64,000 nucleotides of DNA. It comes from Elymus sibiricus. Its lineage: Eukaryota; Streptophyta; Magnoliopsida; Poales; Poaceae. The stretch lies in contig CM077671.1 in the NCBI GenBank assembly GCA_039707655.1, positions 305,350,509-305,414,508 on the forward strand, given 5' to 3'. The translations under genes and the position numbers were made by a program. The notes under the pieces were generated by a model, which worked only from the letters and a program-made list of their open reading frames with translations, had not been told where the DNA came from and made no database searches. Shown piece after piece: positions 24,838 to 36,354 of this stretch; positions within the stretch are counted from its first letter, which is position 1, and every line of letters begins with the position of its first letter.

Positions 24838-26316
24838 TGATACGTCCATTTTGCATCATGTTTTCAAAAGGTTATTTACTATGTTTTAGAGCTATATTTT
24901 ACTTTGTGATGCAATTGTAATGTCGTTTCTCTCTTAATTTGCAAGTTTAATCACAAGAGGGAGATTGCCGGCAGCTAGAATTTTGGACTTATTAAGAGCA
25001 ACATCAGAGATAGCTATTCTCTGGAGCTCAAAATGATCTGAAAACTTACAGAGATTTCTTTCGTAATATATAAATAATACTGGAAGAAGAAAATACCTAA
25101 GAGGAGCCACCATGGACCCACAACCTCAGGCGGCGTGCGTGTGAGCTTATGGGGCCCACGGAGGTCCACTGATGCCCATCTTCTCCTATATGATGTCATT
25201 TTCCCTAGAAAAAAATTGGAAGAAGACTTTTGGGACGAAGCACCTCCGTCTTGAGGCGGAACCTAGGCAGGAGCACTTTTACTCTCCGGTGGAACGATTT
25301 CGTCGGGGAAACTTCCCTCCAACATCATCACCAACGCTTCTCTCATCATGGGAGGACTCATCTCCACCAACATCTTCACCAGCACCATCTCATCTACAAA
25401 CCCTAGTTAATATCTTGTATTCAATCTTTGTCTCAAATCTCAGATTGATACCCGTGGGTTACTAGTGTTGATTGCATCTTGTAGTTGATGCTAGTTGGTT
25501 TATTTGGTGGTGGATTATATGTTCAGATTGTTAATCATATATTTATCCTCTATGATCATGAACATGAATATGATTTGTGAGTAGTTCTGTTTGTTCTTGA
25601 GGACATGGGAGAAGTCTTATTATAAGTAATCATGTGAAGTTGAGTTTTGTTCAATGTTTTGATGATGTGTTGTGTTGTTCTTCCTCTAGTGGTGACATGT
25701 GAACATCGACTACATGACACATTACCATGTTTGGGCCTAGGGGAAGCCATTATGGTATTAGTAACGAAATGATGGGTTGCGGGAGTGACAGAAGCCTAAA
25801 CCCTAGTTTATGCGCTATTTCATAAGGGGATATTTTTGGTCCATATATTTCATGCTATGATTAGATTTATCTTAATTCTTCTCTTGTAGTTGTGGATGCA
25901 TGCGAGAAGGGGTTAATCATAAGTAGGTTGTTTGTTCAAGTAAGAACAACACCTTAGCGCCGGCCTAACCACATGACAACTTATCAAAGCAATGTATGCG
26001 AGTCAATAATCATGGTGAAAGTAACTAGACAATATCGCCATGTGTCCTCGAGAACGCTTTAATCACTATAAGAAGTACTTCCGGCTTGTCCTTTGATTTA
26101 AAAAGGATTGGGCCAACTTGATGCACCTTGTTAATTTTGTTACTTGTTACTTGTTACAAAATATCTTGCTATCAAACTATTTATGACAACTACTTTACAT
26201 TACTTGCAGAGAACCTTGCTGAAAACCGCTTATTAGTTTCCTCTCCTCCTCGTTGGGTTTGACACTCTTACTTATTGTGAGGACTACGATTGATCCCCTA
26301 TATTTGTGGGTCATCA
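24838..26316 (+). repeat. 3' LTR of Gypsy element G1
   Basis: Begins TGATACGTCCATTTTGCATC after a polypurine tract and ends TTGTGGGTCATCA, 1479 bp. Position downstream of pol and of the coiled-coil frame makes it the 3' LTR of G1; the 5' LTR must lie left of the window. Contains a TTGGGTTTGACACTCTTAC-type 3' block shared by many Triticeae Gypsy LTRs. Confidence 0.75.
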
Positions 26317-26600
26317 GCCTCCCTTTAGCCAGGTCAGTTTGTTGGGCTTCCCTTATAGAGGCCACCCCGGTGCGTGGCACCGTTAGTAGCCCCTGAGCCT
26401 GTCTAGGGCTTGAGAATTCCGAGAGTCCGAACGAGCTCCCAGTCAACTCGGAGCTCAGCTTGGTAGGATCCTTTTCCCTAGGGCCTGTCTGCCCTGGGCT
26501 CATGGCCTCTTTGTGTGTCTCCTTATTTCTCGACCTCAGCATGCTCCAAGATCGCCGCGATTCTCGTCGGGGTTTGTGCCCCTGCATGTGCCTTAGGTGT
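26317..26600. mobile_element. Probable retrotransposon LTR fragment, unclassified
   Basis: GC-rich, with AGTAGCCCCTGAGCCTGTCT, a phrase typical of certain Triticeae Gypsy LTRs (AGCCCCCGAG type). No termini and no coding capacity. It is the stretch into which G1 inserted, or a broken neighbour. Family is from memory only. Confidence 0.3.
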
Positions 26601-27932
26601 TGATTTTTTCATTCGACACAAGGGGAGCCAAAGAATATTTATAAACCATATATGTTGAGTTGTCAATTCAACCACACCTAGATAGATAACTTGCTTAGCA
26701 TAATTTATTAGTAACAAAGTGATATGACAGAAGTAGTGGTGAAACAGTAATAGTAACGGTAGCAATAATAGTATTGAAGAAAAGTAATAGATTGCGGGAG
26801 TAGTAATAGAGCAACAATTATGAAAAGTGTAGGCATGGAAGTAGATTGTGGGGTTTGTTCAAATGAGAGCACTTATGCAAATGTCATAACATAGAGCGAC
26901 AACAAACTAGCCCCAATTCATCAATCATATATAGGCATATATTCTACATGTAGTTGTACGTGCTTGTGATAAAAACTTGCGCAACATCTTCTGTCCTACC
27001 CTCCTTTTTCAGCGGAATCTTAATGGAAATTAAGGGTAATTAAGGCGCTCCTTTTAATAGAGAACCGGATGAAATCATTAACAATCAAAATGAATACATT
27101 TAATCCTCAAGGTAAAGTAATCCCCTTGATGTCCCAATTTTTTTCACCTTGGGGTATCGTGTTCAGAACATTAGCAGGGGCATAAACTTGCAGGTGTGAT
27201 CCAAACACAAATATATACATGAAAACATAAAGGGTTCAGATATGAAATTATGGCACTCGGGCCCTAGTGTCAAGCATTAAGCATATTAAAGTCATAGCAA
27301 CATCAATCTCAAAAGATAGTGGATACTAGGCATCAAGCTCTAACGAATCTGACATCCATTACATAATAGTTCTCATACAATTTCCATCTACCTCCATGTG
27401 CCTATAGAGGAATTACTCACACATGTGTAGAAGCATCATTAGATTGTTGTTGGACAAGTATAGGTGACGACGACGATGATGAATCCCCCTCTTCGGAGCC
27501 CAAAACAAAGTCTAGATTGGATCTCCGGAGGAAGCACAAAGGTGGTGGCTCCGTATCGTAAAACACGTCGAGGATTTTCTATTTTTTCCTAAGATATATG
27601 GGATTTATAGGTGAAAGAATGGTCGAAATAACGGTGCCCAAGGGACCCACATGACCACCCCATGCGACTAGTGGGGTTCGTGTAGCTAGGCCGCATGGAT
27701 GCCTAGTGGCTCCCCTATGGCACTTCTTCGATCCTCCGGTCTTCTTATTTTCCAGAAAAAATCCTCAAAAAGCCACGATCAATTTGGAACACTTTTATTT
27801 CTAAATAAAAAAACCATGACAATTCTTGCTGAAAATAGTGTCAATCCAACTTAGTTTGATTCAAATCATGCAAATTAGAGGGCAAAACAATGAAAAAGAG
27901 GTTTGAAAAGTAGATACATTTGAGACGTATCA
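26601..27932 (-). mobile_element. Relic Gypsy LTR, same family as the LTRs of element H
   Basis: Aligns through its length with 44416-45828 and 51414-52826 (shared ATTCGACACAAGGGGAGCCA, CACTCGGGCCCTAGTG, and the terminal GAGACGTATCA at 27932) but is strongly diverged. About 60 bases near its low-coordinate end are missing: TGAT at 26601 is followed almost directly by ATTCGACACAAGG. Flanks GGTGT and GGATC do not match as a target duplication. It is an old solo or truncated LTR. Confidence 0.75.
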
Positions 27933-29180
27933 GGATCTCATGAAGAGCTGAAGAAATGGTCGTTTGCCTTTTGTAGAGGTTTGTTGTAATGTGCTTACAA
28001 GTTATATCCCGATTCCAAGAAAAGGCGTAATGGTCATGGAACTAACAAAGACTGGCTAAAAGTAAAGGACTCGATTGCGTCGTAATGAAAGTAAAGAATG
28101 CGAGAGAACTTTGGAGACTATTGCAATATGTGTCGAATGAAAAATATTCTATCGTTGTGATATGTATATTTGTGAGAGCAGAGTAAAATATAAGATACAT
28201 AGTAATGTCTTAGTTCCATATCACGCACAACCACCATCACCCCCATAGCTGCGCCGGAGTATGATGGTGATTGCCCCGTGGATGTGCCATAAAGCATATG
28301 GACCTCTATTGGTCTTGTACAAAAAATCTACCAAGGGGAGAGATAACTTATGTCACCTCGGTGTCTCTAACCCCTATTCTAGTGACACTAACACTCTTTA
28401 TGTTATTTAGGTGACATGTTGTGTAGTCAACATTCGTACAACATAGCGAAAGATATAATTACATGAATAGAGAGGATCGATTCTATATTATAGATCGTGT
28501 GCGATGAGATTGACACGAGGAACACAACCAGACTACTAAATCAAGTCCATTACATTAATTATATAATAAAGAGGATCGACATAGCTAGGGAATATAATAG
28601 AACGGCAACAATGATCGATATACAATCTACTCTATTGTCCTTCTTCTTGTTGTTGTTGGATGGCCCTGTGACTTCGTCTTGGCAAGGAGGCTTTTTGCCG
28701 GCCGTTGCCTTATTGTAGCCATCCTCCTCCTCATCCTCCTCGTCCCTGTCCTTCTTCTTCACCATTCCTCCTCCTCCTCATCGTCATTGTCTTTGTCCTT
28801 TGGGTTCGCCTCGTTCGTTTGTCATCGTCGTCCGACAACTCTGGCGGCGGCGACCCTTCCATGAACCATATATAATCGAGGTCCGGGTTCGACGCGGACT
28901 CATGGAAGACGAGCGCGATGATTTTGAGGTTGATCTTAGAGTGGACGCTTGATTGGAACTGTCATCCTTATTGTCGCTCGTGGAGAATGACATGGCTGCT
29001 CTACAAAAAGCGAGAATTGCAGAGTACGCATGCATATGGCCGACAGAATGGCATGGGTCAGGATGAAGTTGGCGACTGAAGCGGGGATGAAGAAAAGAAC
29101 AATGACAATGTAAGCGACGTATTGACGAATTATATTGGCGTCTTAGATGGCAGTTAGAATTCCATGTAATCAACCGCAAT
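27933..29180. other. Unassigned stretch, possibly the internal part of a CACTA-like element
   Basis: No known domain is recognised. A CT-rich low-complexity run at 28635-28800 (CTCCTCCTCATCCTCCTCGT) gives Glu/Asp/Lys-rich frames on the minus strand (28559-28765), and a Ser/Arg-rich frame lies at 28784-29179 (minus). Because a CACTA-like terminus follows at 29882, this may be the body of a non-autonomous DNA transposon. That is inference. Confidence 0.25.
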
Positions 29181-29882
29181 TGGTGCGACCACTCCGAGTT
29201 CTCGCGGTTGCGTAGTTCTCAATGTGATAATTACGCACACGGGTTGAAGCATCCAAACGTGTGCAATATGTCTACTGTTTCACACAGTTCACTAAATGCA
29301 ACATTTTAGCAATTCACATGGTTCGCTAAATGCATTGTTTCAACTATGCACACGGTTATATGAAACACAACATGTGTGATAACTAGCATTTAACATAGGA
29401 TAGTTGGCAAGCAAGATAAGCTCTACTTATTGATGTAGTGTTGCCAACCGTACCATGGGTGATAATATCATGCATGGCAGACGCTTCCCACAAGAGACTC
29501 GTGTGCAATGCTCCATACATCACGCATAGTTTCTATGAGGGAACGTGTGGCTTAGGTAACATTTCGCAATCAGTTAGATGTCTCACTCCGTTTGGTTTTC
29601 ACGAGCAATTAGACGTGTTTGACTCGCAAGAGACGTGTGCGATGGATTCCCAGTTCCACACGTCTATTCAAATATAGTGTGTGTGATATGGTCATGCATC
29701 TCACACGATTGTATTTTGTAGAGCGTAGGCATCCTCAGTCACTATCGCAGACAATTTATCTGGGTCATGTGTGATCGACGGCCCTATCGTCCATGTTAGC
29801 AAGCCGACGGTTTAAAACTGTGTCACAGAAAGGGGGTAAAAATCATTTGCATAGGACATCACTGCACTAGTGGACAATGATA
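29181..29882 (-). mobile_element. CACTA-like DNA transposon, one terminal region
   Basis: Read on the minus strand from 29882 the sequence starts CACTAGTGCAGTGATGTCCT and continues with ACCCCCTTTCTGTGACAC, resembling a Triticeae CACTA terminus. Inward of it, short motifs of the type CGTGTGCGATG, CACACGGTT and CGTGTGCAATG recur in both orientations (29230-29700), like the subterminal repeats bound by CACTA transposases. The opposite terminus is not found in the window; the element seems truncated or replaced at the 27932 border. No transposase frame. Confidence 0.5.
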
Positions 29883-30178
29883 GCCCTAGGTCCCACTCGT
29901 CATAGGCTTCCACAGCCCACCTGCCATAAGTGGTCTTGGCCCACTTGTCATAAGAGCTTCGGCCCCACGCGTCAGTAACTAATCCAGGTAACAGTCAACT
30001 TCTTTGACCCGACGACAAGGCTCCATTTGGGCATTTGTTAGAATGGGCCGAGTGGTGGAGGGGGAAAGTGGGGAATGTTAGAAGCCAAAAACTAAGCACA
30101 ACTTAGGAAGGAGGGGCACAGAAATAGAAATCCCTTTGGAATAAGGATCAAGACGGTTTCATTTATGCACTCTGCCTA
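29883..30178. other. Short unassigned spacer
   Basis: Contains a few GGCCCACNTGTCATA-like repeats (about 29910-29980), then plain sequence up to the LINE remnant. No gene, RNA or terminus seen. Confidence 0.4.
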
Positions 30179-32140
30179 TTATGTGCCCACCACTATTTTC
30201 AGAATCACCTTAGTTAAATCTGGGCCACATACCTCCCAATGGTTCTGACAAAAGTGAGAAGGGTAGCCGTCAGGACCTGGCGCCTTAATATGGGACATAT
30301 GAAAAAGCGCCATTTTTTCCTCGTCTTGCGTGTACGGTGCACTGAGAGTTCCGTTCATAAGTGTGTTATGTCCCATGTGCTCACATTCCTCGACATGTCA
30401 TTCAACTTTTGTCGTAGATCCGTCGTGGTCTCCCCTGAACTCTGTGCCTAGCCAGTTCTCACAAGCACGTCCAAAGATGGGTCCCGCTCCCAACATAATT
30501 CGTACTTAAAAGGCTAGGGGGCTCCCTAGATACATGCAAATCATGCAACGTGAGATGAATAGGTACGTGATCTGACGTAGCTGCAATCTTGTGCTCCAAG
30601 GTAGCGTTAGGGAAATCCATTAATGTCATTGGATTAGCCACGCAATGATCAAGCCTTACTCTTGTGAATGTTCCACAAGTTACTTTCTTTTCGAAAGTCC
30701 AAAACGCACATGTGTAGCCAATGTCAATGAGGCCACACGTATCCAAAGCATCCATTTGGGCTTGTCTCGACTCCCTACCCCATCATATCCGTGAGCGTGT
30801 AATACTTCATTAAAATCGCTATGACCATCCATGGTAAATTATTTGCCACCACAATTCGTCTCAGCATATCCCATGTCCTATTCCTCTCATTCACCCGAGC
30901 TTCGCTGTAAACAAACGTGATTCTTATATGTGTTTCCATCAATTTGTCCACCACCACATCTATGTGATATTTAGAGTAACCAACAACTTCAAGCTTTATT
31001 TCATCATTCGAGAAAATTCCTAGCCCTCCCTTCTACTAGTACTACTCGCAACATAGCTTTTATTATAACCTAAGGTTCCTACCAAGTTTTCCACTCTCGA
31101 TCCCTCGATTTGAGTTTCAAGGATACAAACAATAGAGAGGGAAAATTGCCTCGCTAGATTACGAAGCTCTCCATGTCGTTGGCCTGCCTGTCTCGTGATA
31201 ATTTCAACATAAGACTCATTGCGCTAGGCGCGACCTCAGGTGGGAGCCCGCCAAACACGCATCAGGTTGTTTATTTGTTGTACCATTCTTCCCAAAGCTT
31301 TTATGAGAAGAGGATGGATTTCCCTTTGCCCTCTTTAGGACCTGTTTCGACGAGGGGCTAGGAGGGACAACAGGAGGTGGGGGGGCTAGCACATTGTTCC
31401 CGCACCTTGCAGCGTCTCCTCGGATGGCTTGGCGTCGGTTGGCTGGATGGTGCTTTTCTTTCTGTTTGATCAACCTCTTCCATTGTCACATCAAATAGAA
31501 CCCCCTCCGGGTCATTTCTCCTGCCCCGTTGTATTGTGAGAACTTTGAGACCCTTCCTCCTCCGTGACCTAAGCGTACTCCATCCCTTCCATCGTTCATG
31601 CCTCTTCCCAGCAGGCCCTCGACCGGCTCCCCTAAACCAAGATGCCCACAGGTCTTTGAAGAGCAACGATGATGGATGGTTGCCATTGGCACACTCTTTG
31701 TACATATGCCCCAAATTTCCACAGGACGCACACCAGCCAGGCAATCTCTCATAATTTATTATGAATATCTCCCTGTTCTTTTTGATCACCAGAGAAACAA
31801 CATTCTTAAAGGCTTGGTTACATCAATCTTGACCCGGACTAAGTTTTTTTCCCTTCTAAGTCTTGTGATTTTGGCTCAGCAATAGATGAACTCTCCACGG
31901 TGGCAGAAAATCACTTGATGTAAGAAAAAAAGTTGTCTTGTAGATCATGTATCTGTATCCATATGTCTACTTGGTTTATGGGGATGCTCAATGGTCTAGT
32001 GAATCCATCATATGGGGTGACCACAAGAGCCTTTCCTTTGAAGGTCCAAGGCCCTTCTTCCATCAGTCGTTCCCAATCTCGGAGAACTTCACTTGTTGCG
32101 CCAAATCCCAAGTAACCCTCATGTTCCCGAAAAACCAATA
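30179..32140 (-). pseudogene. LINE (non-LTR) retrotransposon remnant, 3' part missing
   Basis: Read down the minus strand: an ORF1 N-terminal domain of the plant LINE type (DUF4283-like, GYLGFGATSEVLRDWERLM, 31911-32138); an ORF1 CCHC knuckle CASCGNLGHMYKEC within 31358-31789; then an endonuclease domain in pieces (30775-30957 and 30459-30755, with the C-terminal SDHVPIHLTL motif that marks the AP-endonuclease fold); then the first part of reverse transcriptase (KAPGPDGYPSHFCQNHWE, 30179-30376). The RT palm (YADD region), ZnF and poly(A) tail are absent. Several frame changes and stops. Loss of the 3' side is unusual because LINE copies are normally truncated at the 5' side. Confidence 0.8.
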
Positions 32141-32391
32141 TTGACTTTAGGATTTATCAAAATGGACGTGAGCGATCACCATCCACCGTGTTTACTCCTT
32201 TGGAAGTTCGTCGGTGTCCACCACCACCACTACACAGAGTAGTGACCAATTGCGTACTCCCCATCTACGTGGGATAACCCAAGTTCTTCCTTTTCACATC
32301 TTCGCTTGACACCACAACGATTCCTATTTGACGCTCGTGGGCATCAAAAGTGCATGGTTCGCTGAAGCGTGGTCTCTCGACGCCCTAGTTT
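32141..32391. other. Spacer, possible LINE 5' leader
   Basis: No coding frame or repeat recognised. It lies upstream of the LINE ORF1 on the minus strand, so it may be its 5' untranslated region. Confidence 0.3.
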
Positions 32392-33956
32392 TTGGCCGGC
32401 CCAGGGTCGCTTAGTTGTTCTTCTTTTTCTATTTCTTTTTTTTGTTTTGTTTTTGTTTCTATTTCTTTTTTTCCATTTTCTTTTCCTTTATTATTTTTTA
32501 TTTTATTTATTTTTTCGTTTTCTTGTATTATACAAAGTTCATTGTGACTTACAAAAATGTTCAACGTATATAAAGAAAATGCTAACGGCATACTACAAAA
32601 AGTTCATCATGCATTATTGAAATGTTCAACATATATTAGAAATTGTTCAACGAACATAAAATGTTCACTATATTTTTTAAATTTGTTCAGCATATACTAC
32701 ACAAATGTTCAATGTGTATTAAAAAATTGTTCAACGTATATTACAGAACGTTCAATGCATATTCGAAAAAAATTCACCGCATATATTCATACTTTTATAT
32801 AAAAGTTCATTGTATAAAGAAAAATGTTCAACATATAATACAAACAATTGATTGTTTATTATTAAAATGTTCATCATATATTAAGAAAATGTTCAACGTG
32901 TATTTTTCAAAATGCTCAAAATTGAACCGATCAAAAAACCGTTCTGATATAGTAAACCGGATGCTACAGTATGGACCGCTGCAGTAAAACCGGCTAAAAA
33001 ACAAAGAAAAATAATAACAAATCGTTTACAGGCAGAGTGGCCTGGCCAGCAGGCACACGCCTGTGAGCTCTCACTACTTTTGACGCACACGGCGTCACAC
33101 AGGGGTCTCTGACACCGCACCGGGTTAGAGAACGCAAAGCACCGATACAGTGACGGGGCGCCCCATGATGTTTCTCGATTTTAGGGAAGCTTAGAAGCTT
33201 CTTCATCGGGTTTTGTTTTCATCTTTTCTCCGATTTGATGGCTTTATTTTTTTCACAATTTCTTATTATTCATCCTCATTTTTTTGTCTTTTTTATTCCC
33301 ATATGTCTTATATTTTAAATTTACCCCCTACAATTTTCAATTTCACGACTTTTAAATTTTTGAATACTTTATTAATAATAATTACAAATTTTTTATATTT
33401 CCAAAAGTTAAAGTTTCCAAATAATTTTTTATATTGGTGAAAGTTCTTAAATTCAAGAATAATTTTTCACTGTCGTCAACATTTTCAGTATCAGTGAATA
33501 TTATTTCGTATCCTTGATTGATTTCTAAATTACAAAATATTCTGAAAATTCAAATATAATTTATAAATTAAAGAAGAAGTTTTAATTTCGTCAATTGCAT
33601 TAATTACATGAGATTTTTATATTTGAAATAATTTTATAATACACATTTTTTAATATTAGTGAACATTTTATGTTTGTTAACATTTTTTTAATTCTTGAAC
33701 GTTTTTTCACGCGTTAATATTTTTCAAATCCAGAACCCTTTTTTAAGCTCGGAAATATTTTAAAGCGTGAAGAATTTTTTTTTGATTCATGAATATGTTA
33801 TAATAAAAAGTATATATTTAAATCGAGTACATTTTTTAATTTACAACTATTTTCTTAACATTTTTTTCATATTCTTTTGCATTAGGCAATTTTTAGAATT
33901 ATGTCTCCTGTAGCAATAAGAGTGTAGCACGACTAAATTGAACAGAAACAGACCAG
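32392..33956. repeat. AT-rich degenerate-repeat arm 1, left part
   Basis: Starts GGCCGGCCCAGGGTCGC, then a T-rich run (32420-32520), then degenerate units of about 20-30 bp built on AAATGTTCAACGTATATT (32550-32920). After a GC-richer core (32930-33180) comes another T/A-rich stretch with TTGAACGTTTTTTCAC-type units. There is no protein domain; Phe/Tyr/Asn-rich frames (32369-32987) reflect composition. Such blocks recur in Triticeae intergenic DNA; their class is unclear to me. Confidence 0.55.
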
Positions 33957-33961
33957 GTGAG

Positions 33962-36102
33962 TGTAGGAGATATGCCCTAGAGGCAATAATATATGTTATT
34001 GATTATCTCCCTGTTCATAATTAGGTTTATGTTCCATGCTATAACTGCTATGGTTCTCGAGTCTACAATAACCACGAGGCTCGGAGGAAGACTCATATGC
34101 ACGTGTGGAATAATAAACGGTAAAATGTATTCCTAGTCTGGCCTCTAAGACTGGCTCAAGTATTGCATGATGATCCTGTTTTCCTGATCATGGGCATGGC
34201 TATGCCGGCAATTTTGAGGGCACAATGTTAGAAGAACATTTGTGTTGAATCGACCCGAATTGATGTTATGCTATGAGATTCATTCGTCATAAGTTAATGG
34301 TTTATAACACAGAGATGGTTAACGTTTGCATAATTCCTTAGACCATGAGAGTATCGAGTTTCTTCATGCTTGCTTCATGAACTTTGGGGTTTGTTAAACG
34401 TCATCCGTAAATGGGTGGCTATTACGGAGCCTTACGGGTTCATGGAAAAGTGTGTCAAGTAACTTGATAGCTCGAGATTGGGATTTGCTCCTCCGACGAT
34501 GGAGAGATATCTCTGGGCCCTCTCGGTGTTACGGTATCCATCATCGTCTGGCCAGACACAGGGTGATTTGATCACAGGGATGCCGGAACACGGGAACGAG
34601 AAAAGAGAACAATACCGGTAACGAGGTAACTGGCATAGTGGACAAGTTGTTGATCCACGGGGATGCCTACATGTCTCACCTCGGGTATTTGTAACATATC
34701 GCGAAGCAACAGGAATAGCACACGGCAACTGGAGGTTCACTCGAATATTCATTCGTGTGGGTATAGGGGTCAATATGGGTGTCCACGGCTCCGATGTTGA
34801 TCATTGATCGGAAAGAGTTCCGGTCATGTCTATACTTCACCGAACCTATAGGGTCACACGCTTAAGGGTCATCTATCTGCTGAATACTAGACAGGGAGTC
34901 TGAGAGAAAAACACCGAAAAAGTTTCGGACGAAACGGAAACGTTCCGGAGAGAACACCGGAATAGTTCCGGTGAAACTGAAAAGTTGTTTCAGGGTATTC
35001 CATTAAGTCAAATTGGTTCTGGCACACGCCTGGAAATTCTTGGAGGATGCCAGAAGTGTTCTGGAAACTTCTAGGAATTTTCCGGGACAAAAACCGGAAA
35101 TGTTCCGGAGCAGCCGGAACCGATTTGGTTGCTTTTCGCTGAAGAAACATTGTTTCGAAATTGTTTCGGAATGCGTTCAAAATTATTTTGGTGGGTACTA
35201 GAATTGTTCTAGGCACACAGAAATAATTTGGGATTTAACGGACGCAGAAAAATGTCTTCGTGAATAGTGAAAAGCACTTTTTGGGCTGATTTGCAAATGG
35301 GGTTTTTCTTCTAGAAGAAAACCACTTTTGTGTGTGAAAGGGAGGTGGAGCTCCCCAAGGGGGCTGCAAATTTCGTCCATGGCATGGTGGGGGCCCTCCT
35401 TGAGGTGTCCTTCCACCTCATGGTGGATATCTTCTACACACCCTTATGTGGCATGTGGTGGAAAGATCCTTTTGGTCTTTCCTCTACCCCTTGCTCCTCC
35501 TATAAATAGAGGTGGAGATTGCTCTCCAAAATCAGCTCATGCTTGCTCTCATACACATGCCATTGACTTGTCTGGTTTCTCTCTCCCTCCCAGCGAAATA
35601 GTTTCGTAGAGCCGAAAGGCTGTCTGGGTTCCGGCAGGAACTAGTTCTGGACGGCGAAGCCCTGCCGGATAGATGACACCGTACGTGTGCAACTGTGTAG
35701 AGAGATCGTAGTTTCGGTCTTAGTTCGAGAGTGCCTCCCGAAGGGCTGTCCAAGTGATCGTCCTAGTTTCGATGGTCCTCCCGAAGGGTTGTCCGAGTGA
35801 CTGTCCGAGTGACTGTCCGAGTTTTGATGGTCCTCCCGAAGGGCTGTCCGTGACACCGTCCGAGGGACTGTCCGACCGCCTCCCGGAGGGCTGTCCGGGG
35901 GCGGATGAGGGTATACATCCTCGCGGTTGGGAGGTTGTAAATCCTAGCTGCGGGGATCTGCACCGCCGATCGTCATCGACTCTACTTCCGCTACGCTACG
36001 AGTCGGTAACGAAAAAGATCAAACCTTGTATGCAGTCTCCATAGTGATCCTGGGTTGGTACGTAGTTCGGAAATTTTTTGTTTTCTGCTGCGTTACCCTA
36101 CA
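33962..36102 (+). mobile_element. Solo Copia LTR (TGTAGGAGATATGCCC family), plus strand
   Basis: Begins TGTAGGAGATATGCCCTAGA and ends CTGCGTTACCCTACA, 2141 bp. Perfect target duplication GTGAG at 33957-33961 and 36103-36107. TATA-like TATAAATAG near 35501-35509. Contains the variable GGGCTGTCCGAGT-type repeat block (35730-35905) and CCGGAA/TTCCGG motifs (34920-35130). The CTGCTGCGTTACCCT end groups it with the solo LTR at 21667 rather than with the intact element (CTGTCGCGTTCCCCT). Confidence 0.92.
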
Positions 36103-36107
36103 GTGAG

Positions 36108-36282
36108 CCCAACCGCTATGCGCCTAACGAGCAAAGACGAAAGCAACTGACTCGAGGTTAACCCGGGACCTCCTATGTGACGCGCTCTGCGACAAATTGC
36201 CATCGCGACGCACACACGGAGCCCCGGACGGGCCGACCCATATAGGCGTTGTGGCGATGTAAAAATACATCAAAAAATCTGT
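36108..36282. other. Spacer between solo LTR and tRNA-like module
   Basis: GC-richer than its surroundings (includes CGGAGCCCCGGACGGGCC). No gene or terminus recognised; probably part of the same host element as the AT-rich arrays. Confidence 0.3.
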
Positions 36283-36354
36283 CGGCTGTGGGAATCGAAC
36301 CTAGGATCTCGCTCATACAAGACTACAGACCGAGACCAGTTAGCCACTCCACCA
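36283..36354 (-). ncRNA. tRNA-like module with Pol III A and B boxes
   Basis: On the minus strand a B box GGTTCGATTCCC (36290-36301) matches the GGTTCGANNCC consensus, and 34 bases upstream an A box TGGCTAACTGG (36336-36346) matches TRGCNNAGYNGG. The spacing is that of a tRNA gene, and the middle could hold an anticodon loop, but I cannot pair a full acceptor stem, so it is more likely a tRNA-derived (SINE-like or element-internal) sequence than a working tRNA. It directly precedes an AT-rich array. Confidence 0.45.

Noticed and set aside
28559..29179. Acidic and Ser/Arg-rich minus-strand frames as a nuclear protein gene
   Set aside because: Driven by a CTC/CCT trinucleotide run, broken between frames, and located in a probable DNA transposon body.
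36283..36354. Functional tRNA gene
   Set aside because: A and B boxes fit, but a seven-pair acceptor stem and a clear anticodon arm could not be built by eye; kept only as tRNA-like.
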